Of a DNA stretch of 13,058 nt, positions 1-9,194 are shown one piece after another (position 1 is the first letter of the stretch; every line of letters starts with the position of its first letter). Below the pieces are notes generated by a model that did no database searches, was not told the origin of the DNA, and worked only from the letters and a program-made list of their open reading frames with translations. Source of the stretch: Fomitopsis serialis (Eukaryota > Basidiomycota > Agaricomycetes > Polyporales > Fomitopsidaceae). Position numbers and translations under genes: made by a program. The stretch covers positions 1 to 13,058 of the forward strand of contig NW_025955721.1 in the NCBI RefSeq assembly GCF_022376445.1, given 5' to 3'.

Positions 1-273
1 GCGGTCCACCGCCAAAAGTTGTAGGTATGAGCCGAAAGGGTAGATGAAAGTATTAGCAGTTCAAGTTATGCGTGTAAATACAGGCCAATCGATGTGAATT
101 GAAGTATCCAACTGGTATGGCTGAGCATGCATTTACTCACAATTCGCAAATGTTGGACGTCCATTCGTGCAAATTCGAGCGAGGGAATTGGGGGGGTCAA
201 GTAAATGGGGTGTCCAGGAAGTTGACGCAAATTTGTGAGAATTTGCACAAATTCGCATGGGGTGGGTTTCCTG
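1..273. other. Upstream region of the first oxygenase gene
   Basis: No convincing coding sequence was seen here; the short open frames on both strands do not resemble anything recognised. The stretch holds a run of seven G at about 190-196, several scattered GCAAAT-type words and a hairpin just before the first gene (listed separately). It is probably promoter and 5' leader of the gene starting at 274. No clear TATA box was found. Confidence 0.4.
227..256. repeat. Imperfect inverted repeat (hairpin) before gene A
   Basis: The arms GCAAATTTGTG (227-237) and CACAAATTCGC (246-256) are reverse complements except for one position and flank an 8-nt loop. The structure ends 17 nt before the ATG at 274, so it would lie in the promoter or 5' leader. 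It could be a protein-binding dyad or an mRNA hairpin, or chance in an AAATTTG-rich stretch. Confidence 0.4.
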
Positions 274-3027
274 ATGAAGTTCTCGTACCAGTCAGACGAA
301 CACGGCAATGCCTTGGATGGGAATGGGGAGAAGATACACGGTGAGCGTTATTGTCTCTTGTGCTGTACGCAGATACATCTGACAACATGTTGCAGATACT
401 CCGAACTCAAATGGGCAGGACGAACCCGGTCTGCGTCGTTCAAAGCGCTGCCAGACTTCCAAGAAGTCGACGCATCACCGGGTCACTCAGACGGCAAAGC
501 TCGACAAGCAACCCACTAAACCTGGGAGAAGAGCAGACAGAGAAGTCCTCCCTCCCACGCACTGTAAGAGCGGCACCTCAGTCAAGAGATGGGTCAAGCG
601 TCGAGACCAGTTCAACCAGTCGACGCCAGCCATCGGAGCATTCTTTGCCCGCCTCTCTGCATCTATCGACTTAGGCTCAGACGGCAGCCGCTCTCAGCTC
701 TCGTCCATACGGGTGCTGTTAAAACAAGGAGACCATGGGAGCGGATTCCTCGACAACACTCTGGAATCGATTGTTCACAGATGTTCACGAATTACAACTG
801 CCGACAAATGCGTCAGTTTCCTCCTCATCATGCATTACATGCAGTTGGTGTGCAAAACCTCAAAGTCAGTTCAAACATATTTGATTGTTCCGTCTATTAA
901 TCTGAAGTCTCTGGGACAGCATAAGACGCGCCAACGACCTGAGCGTCACCCAGGTGTATGAGAAGTATATCCAGGGTCGCCAGTTTGCGCCGAGCGAACG
1001 AACATTTGTGTACTGGAACGAGATTGGAAGCAAATTCTCGGCAATCGCATCAGGGGGTAGGTTGCTTGACATTACAGCGACCAAGTAATATGGCTCATGC
1101 GCCCTCTCTGGCAGGATCTATCTACGCTGTCCTGCTGGTAGCTCTAGCTGATCAGCGTAAAGAGCTCGTACAATCAGTTGGTCTCTTTGCTTGGACGGTC
1201 GCTAACGTTCTACGTGATCCCGACCCAAGTGAGTACTTCAACAAGTCGCGGTCACTTGGGCGGCGGCGCAGCTCGCCGTGACTAACATAGGTCTTCAGAT
1301 ACTACGGCAGGTGATATAGTCATTCAGCGTATCATTCCGGCTATAGAGCGTATACGAGGACAGCTACCTCTGCAATTTGACGCGCTGTACTCTCCTCAGA
1401 TGCTGCTAGAACTTGGTGTGTCGTCGGACGCGCTTGATTGCTCCAATCTCGAGCACTCAGATAAATTGTTCGGCTCCTTGATACTCAAGTGAGTTTCCAG
1501 AGACGTTTGAAACGCGCTATGCTGATTATATATGGTGCTAGCAACTTCACTTCCGTGGATAGGAACAGGGAAATGTGGGCGGCTTGCCTACTTCCCAATG
1601 CCAATCCCCCCAGCGACGTGGTTCCGCTCACCCGGGCCAGTCAAAATCTCTTCCGCAGAGATGCCTACGTCGAAGGCGCGATTGACCCTCCCTCTCCGTT
1701 GTCTGATGTGTACGAAGATGAGGACGAAATCCACGGCGAACAGCCCGATGTTGAGATGACGAATCACAAGATACCGGGCACATGCATCGTAATGACGGAC
1801 GTCAATCTCAGCCTCGATGGGCATCGTGCGTACCCGGTGCCTAATGACCCTGAAGAAGCATTTGTTTGGACGGAGACTCAGCGATTGCTGGCTGCAGCAG
1901 CGCTGAAACCCGAAACGCCGGAGGCTTTGCAAGCCCTGGTATGTTCCCTTCATTCGATCATGCAACCGTGTAGGCTCATTCTCATCGGTTGCAACCTATC
2001 TGTAGCTGTCTCCCACTGTTCAAGATGGCACTAAAGGACGGAAAGCCAAGGAATACGTTGCCATTAGGCCTGGCCTCGCACCGTAAGCGAATATCCAACT
2101 GTTAACTCTGTGTACCTCACGGTTTGAAAGGGGTCCCATTCGAATCCAGGACAGTAGGGGGTCTCTCGTGGCATGCCTGTTCACCAACATGCCGCAAGAG
2201 ATCCGCGAGATGCTCATATCCAACTTGGTTGCTTGTTTCGAAGATCAGGGGGAGAATCTCAGAGAAACGTGCTCCTCATCGGAAGGAAGAGATTTCAGCT
2301 TCCCCGCTCTTCATTTCGCCTGGTATAACCGGCACGGGACAAGGGTCAGTGCCTCCATTCAAGTCTCTAATGTCCGTATGATACCTCTTGCTGAGGATAG
2401 GCTATCACAGGGCCATGATGTGCCAGTCGACGCACACCCAATACTCATTGAGAAAGACGACAATACTCGAACGAACTACGGCCAAATGCTTCCCTACCCG
2501 TCTCAAGACACCGGTAAATACAAAGACATCTACGACAATTTGCAATCCGTCTTCCAAAACCTGTTTGAATGGATGGCAGAGCAGGTATGTGGCTCTATCT
2601 ACCCACTGAACTGAGTGGTTAAATATATATACAGCTCAAGGAAACGCTTTGCTTGGACTATGAAGACCTACGCATGGACGCGGAGGTATTACCTGGGAAT
2701 GCCAGTTCTCTGGTCTATCCCTTCCTGTCACTTGTCATCAACCTGAACGTGGCCACTCTGGCTCACAGAGACAAGCAAGATAAGTCACTCTGTGTCGTCT
2801 TGGCGGTTGGAGAGTTCGACGGAGGCGAGCTCTGTCTGTACGAGCCCGGCCTAGCCCTCGGTCTTCGAAATGGCGACTTTGTTGCATTTCCTTCGTCACG
2901 CATTACTCACTTCAACCTCCACTTTACCGGGCGTCGCGCGTCCATTGTTCTGCACACGGACAGAGAGATAGACAGGTGGACAAAGGAAGGCCGTAACGGC
3001 TGGGCCGGCAATTCACATTTTCGGTAA
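274..3027 (+). CDS. 2-oxoglutarate/Fe(II) oxygenase-like protein, TET/JBP-like core (copy 1, intact)
   Basis: Proposed exons: 274-340, 396-864, 920-1056, 1115-1228, 1299-1488, 1542-1938, 2006-2082, 2131-2344, 2411-2584, 2635-3027 (about 743 aa). Frames join at every junction, and from exon 3 on each junction is matched in the paralogue at 6879-8982. Residues about 40-105 are Lys/Arg-rich and could direct nuclear import. Residues about 110-260 form a predicted helical region. An acidic patch (VYEDEDEIHGE) lies near residue 370. The last exon holds the double-stranded beta-helix core: AHRD (His657/Asp659), FDGGELCLYEPGL, GDFVAFPSSRITHFN (distal His705) and GRRAS (Arg713/714, candidate 2-oxoglutarate ligand). 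Enzymes with this HxD...H...R set use Fe(II), O2 and 2-oxoglutarate for oxidation. The basidiomycete branch with this GGELCLYEPGL...THFNLH signature is, from memory, related to TET/JBP nucleic-acid oxygenases, but the substrate is inferred. The start at 274 is the first in-frame ATG that splices cleanly into exon 2. The exon 9 acceptor could instead be 2395 (+5 aa). Intron 8 (2345-2410) is 66 nt with no in-frame stop, so its retention would keep the frame. Confidence 0.82.
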
Positions 3028-3344
3028 CCTTAGCGCCCTGTACGTACGTTATGCCCTGGGCAACCTTGATTACCTGCCCTGCAATGAAACCACGTCTCCT
3101 TGCCCGTTGGCTATGTTGTGGAAAACCGCCCTCATGCTCTGCCGCTGCCCATAGCTCTTGCAATCGCTTGAGACTATAAGCCCTTCGTCGGTCCTTCGGA
3201 GAGAGCGGACCTCAGTTCCGCGCATCTCCGCGTCTCCGGTTCAGAAGCTCAAGGTTTAGCGTTATCGGCCAAAGTTTGAAGGTAGACTTTCAACCCCTAG
3301 TTCATCATCTTTGCTCAATCTTTTCACGCTCATCGTCTCACAAC
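3028..3344. other. Spacer between gene A and gene B, probable promoter of gene B
   Basis: No gene was seen in this 317-nt spacer. It would hold the end of gene A's transcript and the promoter and leader of gene B. A TATAAG word lies at 3175-3180, about 170 nt before the ATG, and the last 60 nt are C/T-rich (TCATCATCTTTGCTCAATC type), as in many fungal leaders. The word CTTCGGAGAG at 3194-3203 recurs before gene D. A small dyad (GCGGA...TCCGC) follows it. Confidence 0.4.
3194..3203. promoter_or_regulatory. CTTCGGAGAG word shared by the upstream regions of genes B and D
   Basis: The ten-base word CTTCGGAGAG occurs 151 nt before the ATG of gene B and again, identically, at 9120-9129, 75 nt before the ATG of the paralogous gene D. 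The surrounding spacer sequences otherwise align poorly by eye. It could be a conserved promoter element kept after duplication, or a chance match. Confidence 0.25.
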
Positions 3345-6120
3345 ATGGGTTCGCGCAATACCCGATCATCTGCGGCCGCGAGCAAGGTCAAGACCCCGGC
3401 GGCGAGCAAGGCGAAGACCCCTGCGGCGAAGAAGTCTGCTGGCACAGGGGTGGCAGCCAAGTCTTCGACCAGCAAAGCTGATTCTCAAGCTGGTGCTGTA
3501 CCAGCCATGAGCTATGCAGCTCGGCTCAAGGTTACGAAGGAGGGGCTGCGACCCGCATTCTCGCACATGACGGAGAAGGAGTTGGACGCACTGGCTCGGT
3601 CGACCATGGCTCAGGGGTCCAAGGCGGTCTCTGGTGAGAAGGAGCGTCAGGAAGGTACGTCCCCTACATTACTTTGTCACGGTACACAGCGCTACAGAGA
3701 GATGCAGATGTCCAAGCCAAGAGCAAGGCCATGATGGCCGAGGAGGAGGATGAGGACGTTGTTGAGGAAGGGTCAAAGGCTGGGGGATCTGACGACGGTG
3801 CTGGGTCTGGGACCGATGAGCTAGTGATACCGCCGAAGAGCGAAGGGAAGAAACCAAGTAAGTAAAATCAGTTCAAGTGGCGAGGGATGGTCTGAGGCTG
3901 CTCCAGGGTCACCGGGCAAGTCCACACCCATTACCAGGCCGCGCAAGAGGAAAAACGTGCCTTCTTCCGACCACGAGGACAGCGATGGCGAATCTGGGTC
4001 AGAGAAGCCCGAGAAGAAGAAGACCAGGACTCAACGTCAGGATCAGTCAGCGGAACAGGCAACAGCAGCGGGTGAGTTTGTCAGATAAGTTTCAGGATTG
4101 CGCATGTGCTGGTAAGATATCATTCATAAGAGCTATCAACAGGTAACAAGCGTAAGATCGTGGAGGTCACGATTACTTCTCCGCCGAAAACGCAGGCTCC
4201 GAAAGATGAGCAATCTTTGACCGCACACCTTGGTGAGAGAGCATAGCGTCCGCACTTCAGTAGCCTAACATTTTATCAGGCTCGAGGACTGCGAAGGCGA
4301 AGAAGAAAGCCGCTCCCATCGTTCTTGACAGCACAGATGAGGATGAGCTGGAGACCAGCGACAAGGAGGGGGATCCCCGAGGGAAGGAGACACGCTCATC
4401 GAAGGCTGAAGGTGAGTACAACACATTCCGGAGAAGGTGTCTCCATATGGTCGACAGGTTGAGAGACGTTTGACAGGCAAACGTGTGGCAAAGGGCAACT
4501 CCAGCAGGAGAGAGCCATCTCCCATGGACGTGGATGACTCACAGGACGGAGAAGGCTCTTCGTACAAGGGCTCGGACGGCGATGGCGAGGACGAGGATGA
4601 GAGCGCGGACCAGTTGTTGTCGAAAGACGAGGAAGCTCCGAACGAGGTAAGCCATCTCCGCCAGTTGAACTGTGGGCTGAAGCTTTCTCGGTCAGATGAT
4701 TGTGAAGATGGAGGAAGAGTCCGAGTCGAAGGGCAAGAAGAGGAGGCAACCGCGGAAGAAGGCCGACGCGAAGAAGTCCGATGCGGGCAAGAATGAGCCT
4801 ACCGCTGGCGCGTATGAGAAGCTCATGGAGGACGTCGACGTCCGCAGTCTTCTGGGGAAAGCCCAACAAGAGCTTAGGGTGTACCTTGCTCTGGAGAACG
4901 CTTGGCCTCGTATGAAGAAAGGCGTCTCCGAGAAGCATGCGGCGACTGCCGACATCGTTGAGCGGCTCATAACGAGCAATGTCAGGTACCAGAGGGAGGA
5001 CTTCCAGAAGAAGTTCGAGCCCAACTGGGCCTTCCAGAAGACAAAGAACAAGATCATCGCATACGTACGTGTTAGCTCCCCTCATCATTCAGTACTAACC
5101 ATATTCACGTTTTCCAGGTGAACAAGGCTGCACCCCAGCTTCGGCAGGAGCTCAAGCAGAAGGCGAAGCGCGTGGTGGAGAAAGAGTTCTTGTCTATCAG
5201 GCTGCCCGAGGTTGGGGCCGACGGTAAACCGGTGGATGCTGTCGAGCGCAACCAGAAGGTGAAGAAAGCCCGGGAGAATCGCATCAAGTTCTTGAAAGAC
5301 AACAACACCTTTCACTACGGGCAGCTTGTGCTACCGGATCCCGAGGTTGACCCATCGGTAAGTCTTCGATCTTGAGCTCGCGGTGTGCTGCTAACTGACG
5401 CCACTCAGCTGTGGGAGGAGCCAGACCTGGACATGCCGTTCCATGGTCTGTGCGTGGCCGAGGTCATCGCTAACCAATGGTTCCGCGGACAGAACCCGGA
5501 CGCGTTTCGCCCGGCGTGCAAAGAACGGTTTGACCTTGACGGTGCGTTGAAGACCATCCCAAGCAACATGATTGCCCTGGCGTGCAGTGCGGTGAGTAAT
5601 TATGCCTACTGATGTGCCATTAACAAGCTTGACGATCCGAATGTCAGATTCTCGTGGCCTTGGACGAGTGGATGAACGACAACAACACGGTGGAATTCCA
5701 GGAGAAGGTGTACGCCCCAGCGTAGGCCACATATTACAGTCATCTCACAGGATAGTTCTGACACTCAATAGGTACGATCGCCTGCTGTCTGGCGTGGAGA
5801 TGATCCGTCGGTTGGCCAATCCGAACAACAAGGACTATGACGAGGGCTGGGAAAACCTCTCGGAGTCCCTGAACGCCAGTCTGTCCAAGAACATCAGGTA
5901 GGCGGCTGACTTTATTTGATTACATTTCTAACAATTGTTCAGGGTGTTCGCTGGGCTTCGGGTGGATTCGCAGAGTGGGCAAGGCGAGGAGAAGTCCAAT
6001 GCGGACCTAGACCCTCTCATCAACGCTGGGAAGGTGAAGGCGAGGTGGCGGTCGAGGGGTGGTGCTCCCGACAACGCTCAGGCTGGGCCGTCCAATGCTG
6101 CGTCCAAGGATAAGGCCTAG
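3345..6120 (+). CDS. DUF6532-like domain protein with Lys/acid-rich nuclear-type N-terminus (copy 1)
   Basis: Proposed exons: 3345-3654, 3708-3857, 3907-4071, 4143-4232, 4280-4411, 4477-4646, 4696-5064, 5118-5357, 5409-5591, 5648-5721, 5772-5897, 5943-6120 (728 aa, stop TAG). The ATG sits in ACAACATGG. Residues 1-50 are Ala/Lys/Ser repeats (SKVKTPAASKAKTPAAKK) like histone H1 tails. Residues about 110-340 alternate acidic tracts (EEEDEDVVEE, DGDGEDEDE) with basic clusters, and KGKKRRQPRKK at about 351-361 is a candidate nuclear localisation signal. Residues about 389-645 match, from memory, the agaricomycete DUF6532 domain: an LR...LKQKAKRVVEKEF helix, then PFHGLCVAEVIANQWFRG, then IPSNMIALACSAILVALDEW and a final Y...YDRLL helix. 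The domain's function is unknown. Two acceptors were rejected: 3689 would make a 35-nt intron and 4457 gives an immediate stop. The exon 10 donor is the weak GTAGGC. The gene follows the oxygenase in tandem, as D follows C. Confidence 0.82.
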
Positions 6121-6221
6121 GTGCGTGGGTTATCTCATCAGTAGGTTGCAAGACTGAGCTATCCACAGGGCTCAAATGTTGGAGGGTCGCTTGTAAGATA
6201 CTGTCTTTCCCCTCTCTCCTC

Positions 6222-6282
6222 ATCTTTGCTGGCATCGTCTTTGCTGGCGTCATCCTCATGCGTATCATCTCCGCTGGCGTTA
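6222..6282. repeat. Imperfect short repeats of a TTTGCTGGCGTCAT type
   Basis: Three related units, ATCTTTGCTGGC (6222-6233), GTCTTTGCTGGCGTCATC (6237-6254) and ATCTCCGCTGGCGTTA (6267-6282), lie in the probable 3' untranslated region of gene B. Read on the - strand they give a short acidic DDASKDDASKDE-like stretch. I take that as a by-product of the repeat, not a gene. Confidence 0.35.
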
Positions 6283-6763
6283 TTGTGCTCTGTTGTTGTA
6301 CCGCTCTCCGCTGCCCTCCAATGATATCCAGCCCCCTCACGTTGTATCCATGTCCACCGCATTCGCATACCCGTCGTGTAGGATTGCCGCTGTGTACCGT
6401 CGCCCATCACGCCCATGTACGAAATCGATATATTTATGACAGCTAATTCATGAATGTGCGTTATCCGGGCGGGTAAATAAATTGAGGAATAACAACCCTG
6501 AGGGAACAGCGGCCCTGAAACCGTGTGCTTTGAATCAAATGAGAGAGAACAAGAAAGTCATTAAACATATTTTTGCTATTCTCTGAAGACATTTCAATCA
6601 TACCAAACTCAAATGTTCCCCGTGGAGAGCGCTGCTATGGATGTATTCATAGTAAGGACCAAACAACAACAACCTGATTCAAGCAAACGAGGCAATCTTG
6701 CAACTGGTTTGATAAATTTCTGACACCTTTAAACAGGGGTACTTGTATTGAGTCGTGTTTGAG

Positions 6764-6802
6764 CGGTTTGGTCGCTTCAAACCGGTTTGGCTATCTTCAA
6801 AT
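6764..6802. repeat. Two tandem 19-20-nt units starting CGGTTTGG, with a 12-nt palindrome at the join
   Basis: CGGTTTGG followed by a CTTCAAA-type end occurs at 6764-6782 and again at 6783-6802. The junction forms the perfect palindrome CAAACCGGTTTG (6778-6789). The pair is about 80-115 nt before the gene C ATG. It could be a regulatory dyad or a trace of insertion or repair at the place where the 5' exons of copy 2 are missing. Confidence 0.4.
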
Positions 6803-6878
6803 CAATTCTAAGAGCTCCGGCCCTGCGGGCGGTTTTTCCTGATGTAATTGTTTCGACTCTGATCTCGTTTGTTCCAGC

Positions 6879-8982
6879 ATGATCCTGGCAGCGAAAAAGC
6901 GCAAGCTCAAACTGAGTGTTGCGGCGATATGGCGCGACTCATTTGACGGCGTCGACGAGCCACCGAAGGTGCGGACATTCCAAGACTGGAACACAATGGG
7001 TATAAAGTTCACAAGATTAGCTGGTGGCGGTGAGCGTTTCCATGCACTTAGAAACAACTGACGGTAGGCTGATCATATGCACAGGTTCTCTGTATCTTCT
7101 TGTCCTGGTGGCAGCAAAGAACCTCAGGATCCCAATAGGAACGTCAGACGGCCACGTCGCTGAAGACGTAGGTAACCTCATGCGTTGGCCGAACGGTAAG
7201 CCTCGACATGCACTGCTTAATATGCCGTACTGACTATCTGTAGACACTCCGGAGGGCCGCAAGGTCGTACACGTTCTCATTCCCGCACTCGCGCTGCTGC
7301 GCAACACCCTTACACTCCGTCTATCGGACATCATACCTGTGAAGCATAACAGTTTTCTCGGTGACGATGACTGCAGCAATATTGACGCGTCCGACAAGCT
7401 GTTTGATGGGCTTAAAAAGAAGTGAGTGTTTGCTGAATACCTAGGAAGTGCTCGTGTTGAAGCACATACCTCTAGCGCCTTCTGTCTAGTACCTCGCTGC
7501 ACGGAGACGTGGAGAGCCTGTTACGACGTTCCAGACAGGCTCTTGAAGGGAGCTTCCACTCAAGGCGGCCACCCTGACGGAACAGACGATCTGGCTGGGT
7601 TATCACCTCTAACCCAGCCAGATTCCACGTCTTCCAGTCTGCATATCTCGCCCATGGTTCTCTTCTCCACGCTACCGGAAGAGACCATGCACCATCCATC
7701 AATCCCTGTGCCGGTGAACGCGTACAACCAGCATCTAGTTCATACGACGTACAACGCTCAACACCCAGACAACACCAGGTACCCGTTGTCACGAGGCTGC
7801 AACAAAGATAGCTTTGCATGGACAGAACGGGCTAGAGTCAAAGCCGGCAAAGCGGACGCACCTGCAAGTCTGGAAGAGTTCCAAAGTTTGGTACGTTGGT
7901 TGACCGTGCCATTACAAACTTGCGCCGACTTATATTGGCCCAGCTCAGCAAGCTCTATGTCGACGGGAAGAAATCCAACGACGAGGTGTACATCAGGGTG
8001 CCTTTAGAATGTGTTCAGTGAGTATATATAGTACATCCTGTTCCGTGAGACCGTTGATTTATGAGCCATGCTCGCCCACGTACTCCTCAGAGATGTCTTG
8101 ACTGTTCGAGACGCAGACAACAATCTCATGGTGTGCATCTGCACATCCATGCCTGCGTCTCTCAAGGTTGACCTCACCTCACAACTCGTCGCCTGCTTCC
8201 CCATCAATCCCTTCAAGACTCTTGATACCGCCACGCTCAGTTGCGGTCAGCCCATTGAATTCGCCGTGCTGTATTTCACATGGTACAACAGACACTGCAC
8301 CAAGGTACGCATCGCTGATTGCTCAATTCATTTCAGACAACTGACACTTCTCTGGAGGGTCACGATGCGCCTGTCGATGTACCGCCTCGAATGCTCAGTC
8401 GAGCGAACTGTTCTAGAACTAACTACGCTCAAATGCTACCCTACCCATCGAAGGACATCGAGGAGCACAGGCCGATATACGACGCTCTGAAGACGATTCT
8501 GAACAACGCATTCTGCTGGATCGAAGAGACTGTGAGTTTTTTTTTTTGGATTTGTATTGAATGCCTCAATTCCTCGTACTCTTCATGCAGGTCCGGAGAA
8601 TATTACCCGAAGAATATTCATACTTAGATGCTACAGCTAGCATTCTGCCGGATCACCATACCTCCCCTGTCCACCCGTTCCTCGGTCTCGTCATCAATGT
8701 GAACGTCGCCACCCAAGCGCACCGAGACAGCCACGACGACTCAATATGCCTCGTACTTCCCATAGGCGACTTCGAAGGTGGCGAACTCTGCTTGCACGAA
8801 GCCGGCCTAGTCGTACCGCTTCAACACGCTCACCTATGTATTTTCCCCTGTATCGCTTTACTCATTACAATCTACACTACCGCGGCCAACGCGCATCTGT
8901 CGTTTTACACTCAGATCGTGAAATGGCCAAGTGGAAGGAGGGGGACTTTAATGGGTGGGCAGCTAATACGAATTTCTGCTAA
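6879..8982 (+). pseudogene. Oxygenase paralogue (copy 2), N-terminally truncated and frameshifted in the catalytic core
   Basis: Proposed exons: 6879-7029, 7085-7195, 7244-7421, 7476-7890, 7944-8017, 8091-8304, 8358-8531, 8591-8982. They match exons 3-10 of gene A in order and phase; the sixth and seventh are the same length as their partners (214 and 174 nt). Two lesions are seen. First, nothing corresponds to gene A exons 1-2, and the ATG lies one base after a splice acceptor that corresponds to the gene A exon 3 acceptor. Second, the last exon is 392 nt against 393: FEGGELCLHEAGL reads in one frame, but FPLYRFTHYNLHYRGQRAS, with the distal His and 2-oxoglutarate Arg, reads in another. The missing base lies at about 8813-8845. 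The HxD (HRD at 8720-8728) is before the break. As written, translation leaves the conserved frame and stops at 9046. Repaired, it would be about 569 aa. The GAG acceptor at 8357 is unusual but aligns with copy 1 (GHDxPVD); the TTCAG at 8336 would make a 32-nt intron. A sequencing error remains possible for the frameshift, but not for the missing exons. Confidence 0.72.
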
Positions 8983-9119
8983 TACTGTATTTACATTTCT
9001 ACGGTTCACTGTACGCTCATGCCTCTGCAATTACTCACTGCCCTAGCTGCACTTATTTACACTGTCAGGACTTGGTCGGACATGTCAGCCTTGGGGCACG
9101 CACGCCGCACTCGCGGGAA

Positions 9120-9129
9120 CTTCGGAGAG
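9120..9129. promoter_or_regulatory. Second copy of the CTTCGGAGAG word, upstream of gene D
   Basis: Identical to the word at 3194-3203 before gene B, here 75 nt before the gene D ATG. It lies in the short C/T-rich spacer between genes C and D (8983-9194), where no other gene is seen. The frameshifted reading of gene C runs into this spacer, to 9046. Confidence 0.25.
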
Positions 9130-9194
9130 TTCGCTTGAGGTTTGTTTACACCCGTCCTGTCCCGTCCTTTCTGTGTTTTCGCCAGCATCGCACC

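Larger units (their letters stand above)
6121..6878. other. Spacer between gene B and gene C, AT-rich in its right part
   Basis: No gene is supported in this 758-nt spacer. The left part (to about 6430) is GC-balanced and C/T-rich and looks like the 3' untranslated region of gene B. An AATAAA word lies at 6476-6481. From about 6430 to 6800 the sequence is clearly more AT-rich than the flanking genes. I searched by eye for the two N-terminal exons of gene C expected from copy 1 and did not find them. A 36-codon open frame at 6613-6723 (MFPVESAAMDVF...) has no visible counterpart in gene A. The spacer ends in a good splice acceptor (TTTGTTCCAG, to 6877) directly before the gene C ATG. Confidence 0.5.

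Noticed and set aside
3655..3689. Acceptor at 3689 for the first intron of gene B
   Set aside because: It would make a 35-nt intron, shorter than any other here. The acceptor at 3707 keeps the frame and gives an ERQE-D junction matching QRE-D in gene D.
4396..5088. 230-codon open frame on the - strand
   Set aside because: It lies over exons 5-7 of gene B and crosses its introns. Its Leu-rich composition is what Lys/Glu codons give when read backwards. No motif was seen.
6613..6723. 36-codon open frame as a possible first exon of gene C
   Set aside because: It shows no similarity to gene A exon 1 or 2, and its one donor-like site (GTAAGG) does not give the phase needed to join at 6878.
7017..7502. 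161-codon - strand open frame
   Set aside because: Antisense to gene C exons and introns. The + strand exons are supported by the paralogue; this frame has no recognisable motif.
8305..8336. TTCAG acceptor at 8336 in gene C
   Set aside because: It would make a 32-nt intron. The acceptor at 8357 gives a 53-nt intron and an exon of 174 nt, equal to its partner in gene A, with both starting at GHDxPVD.
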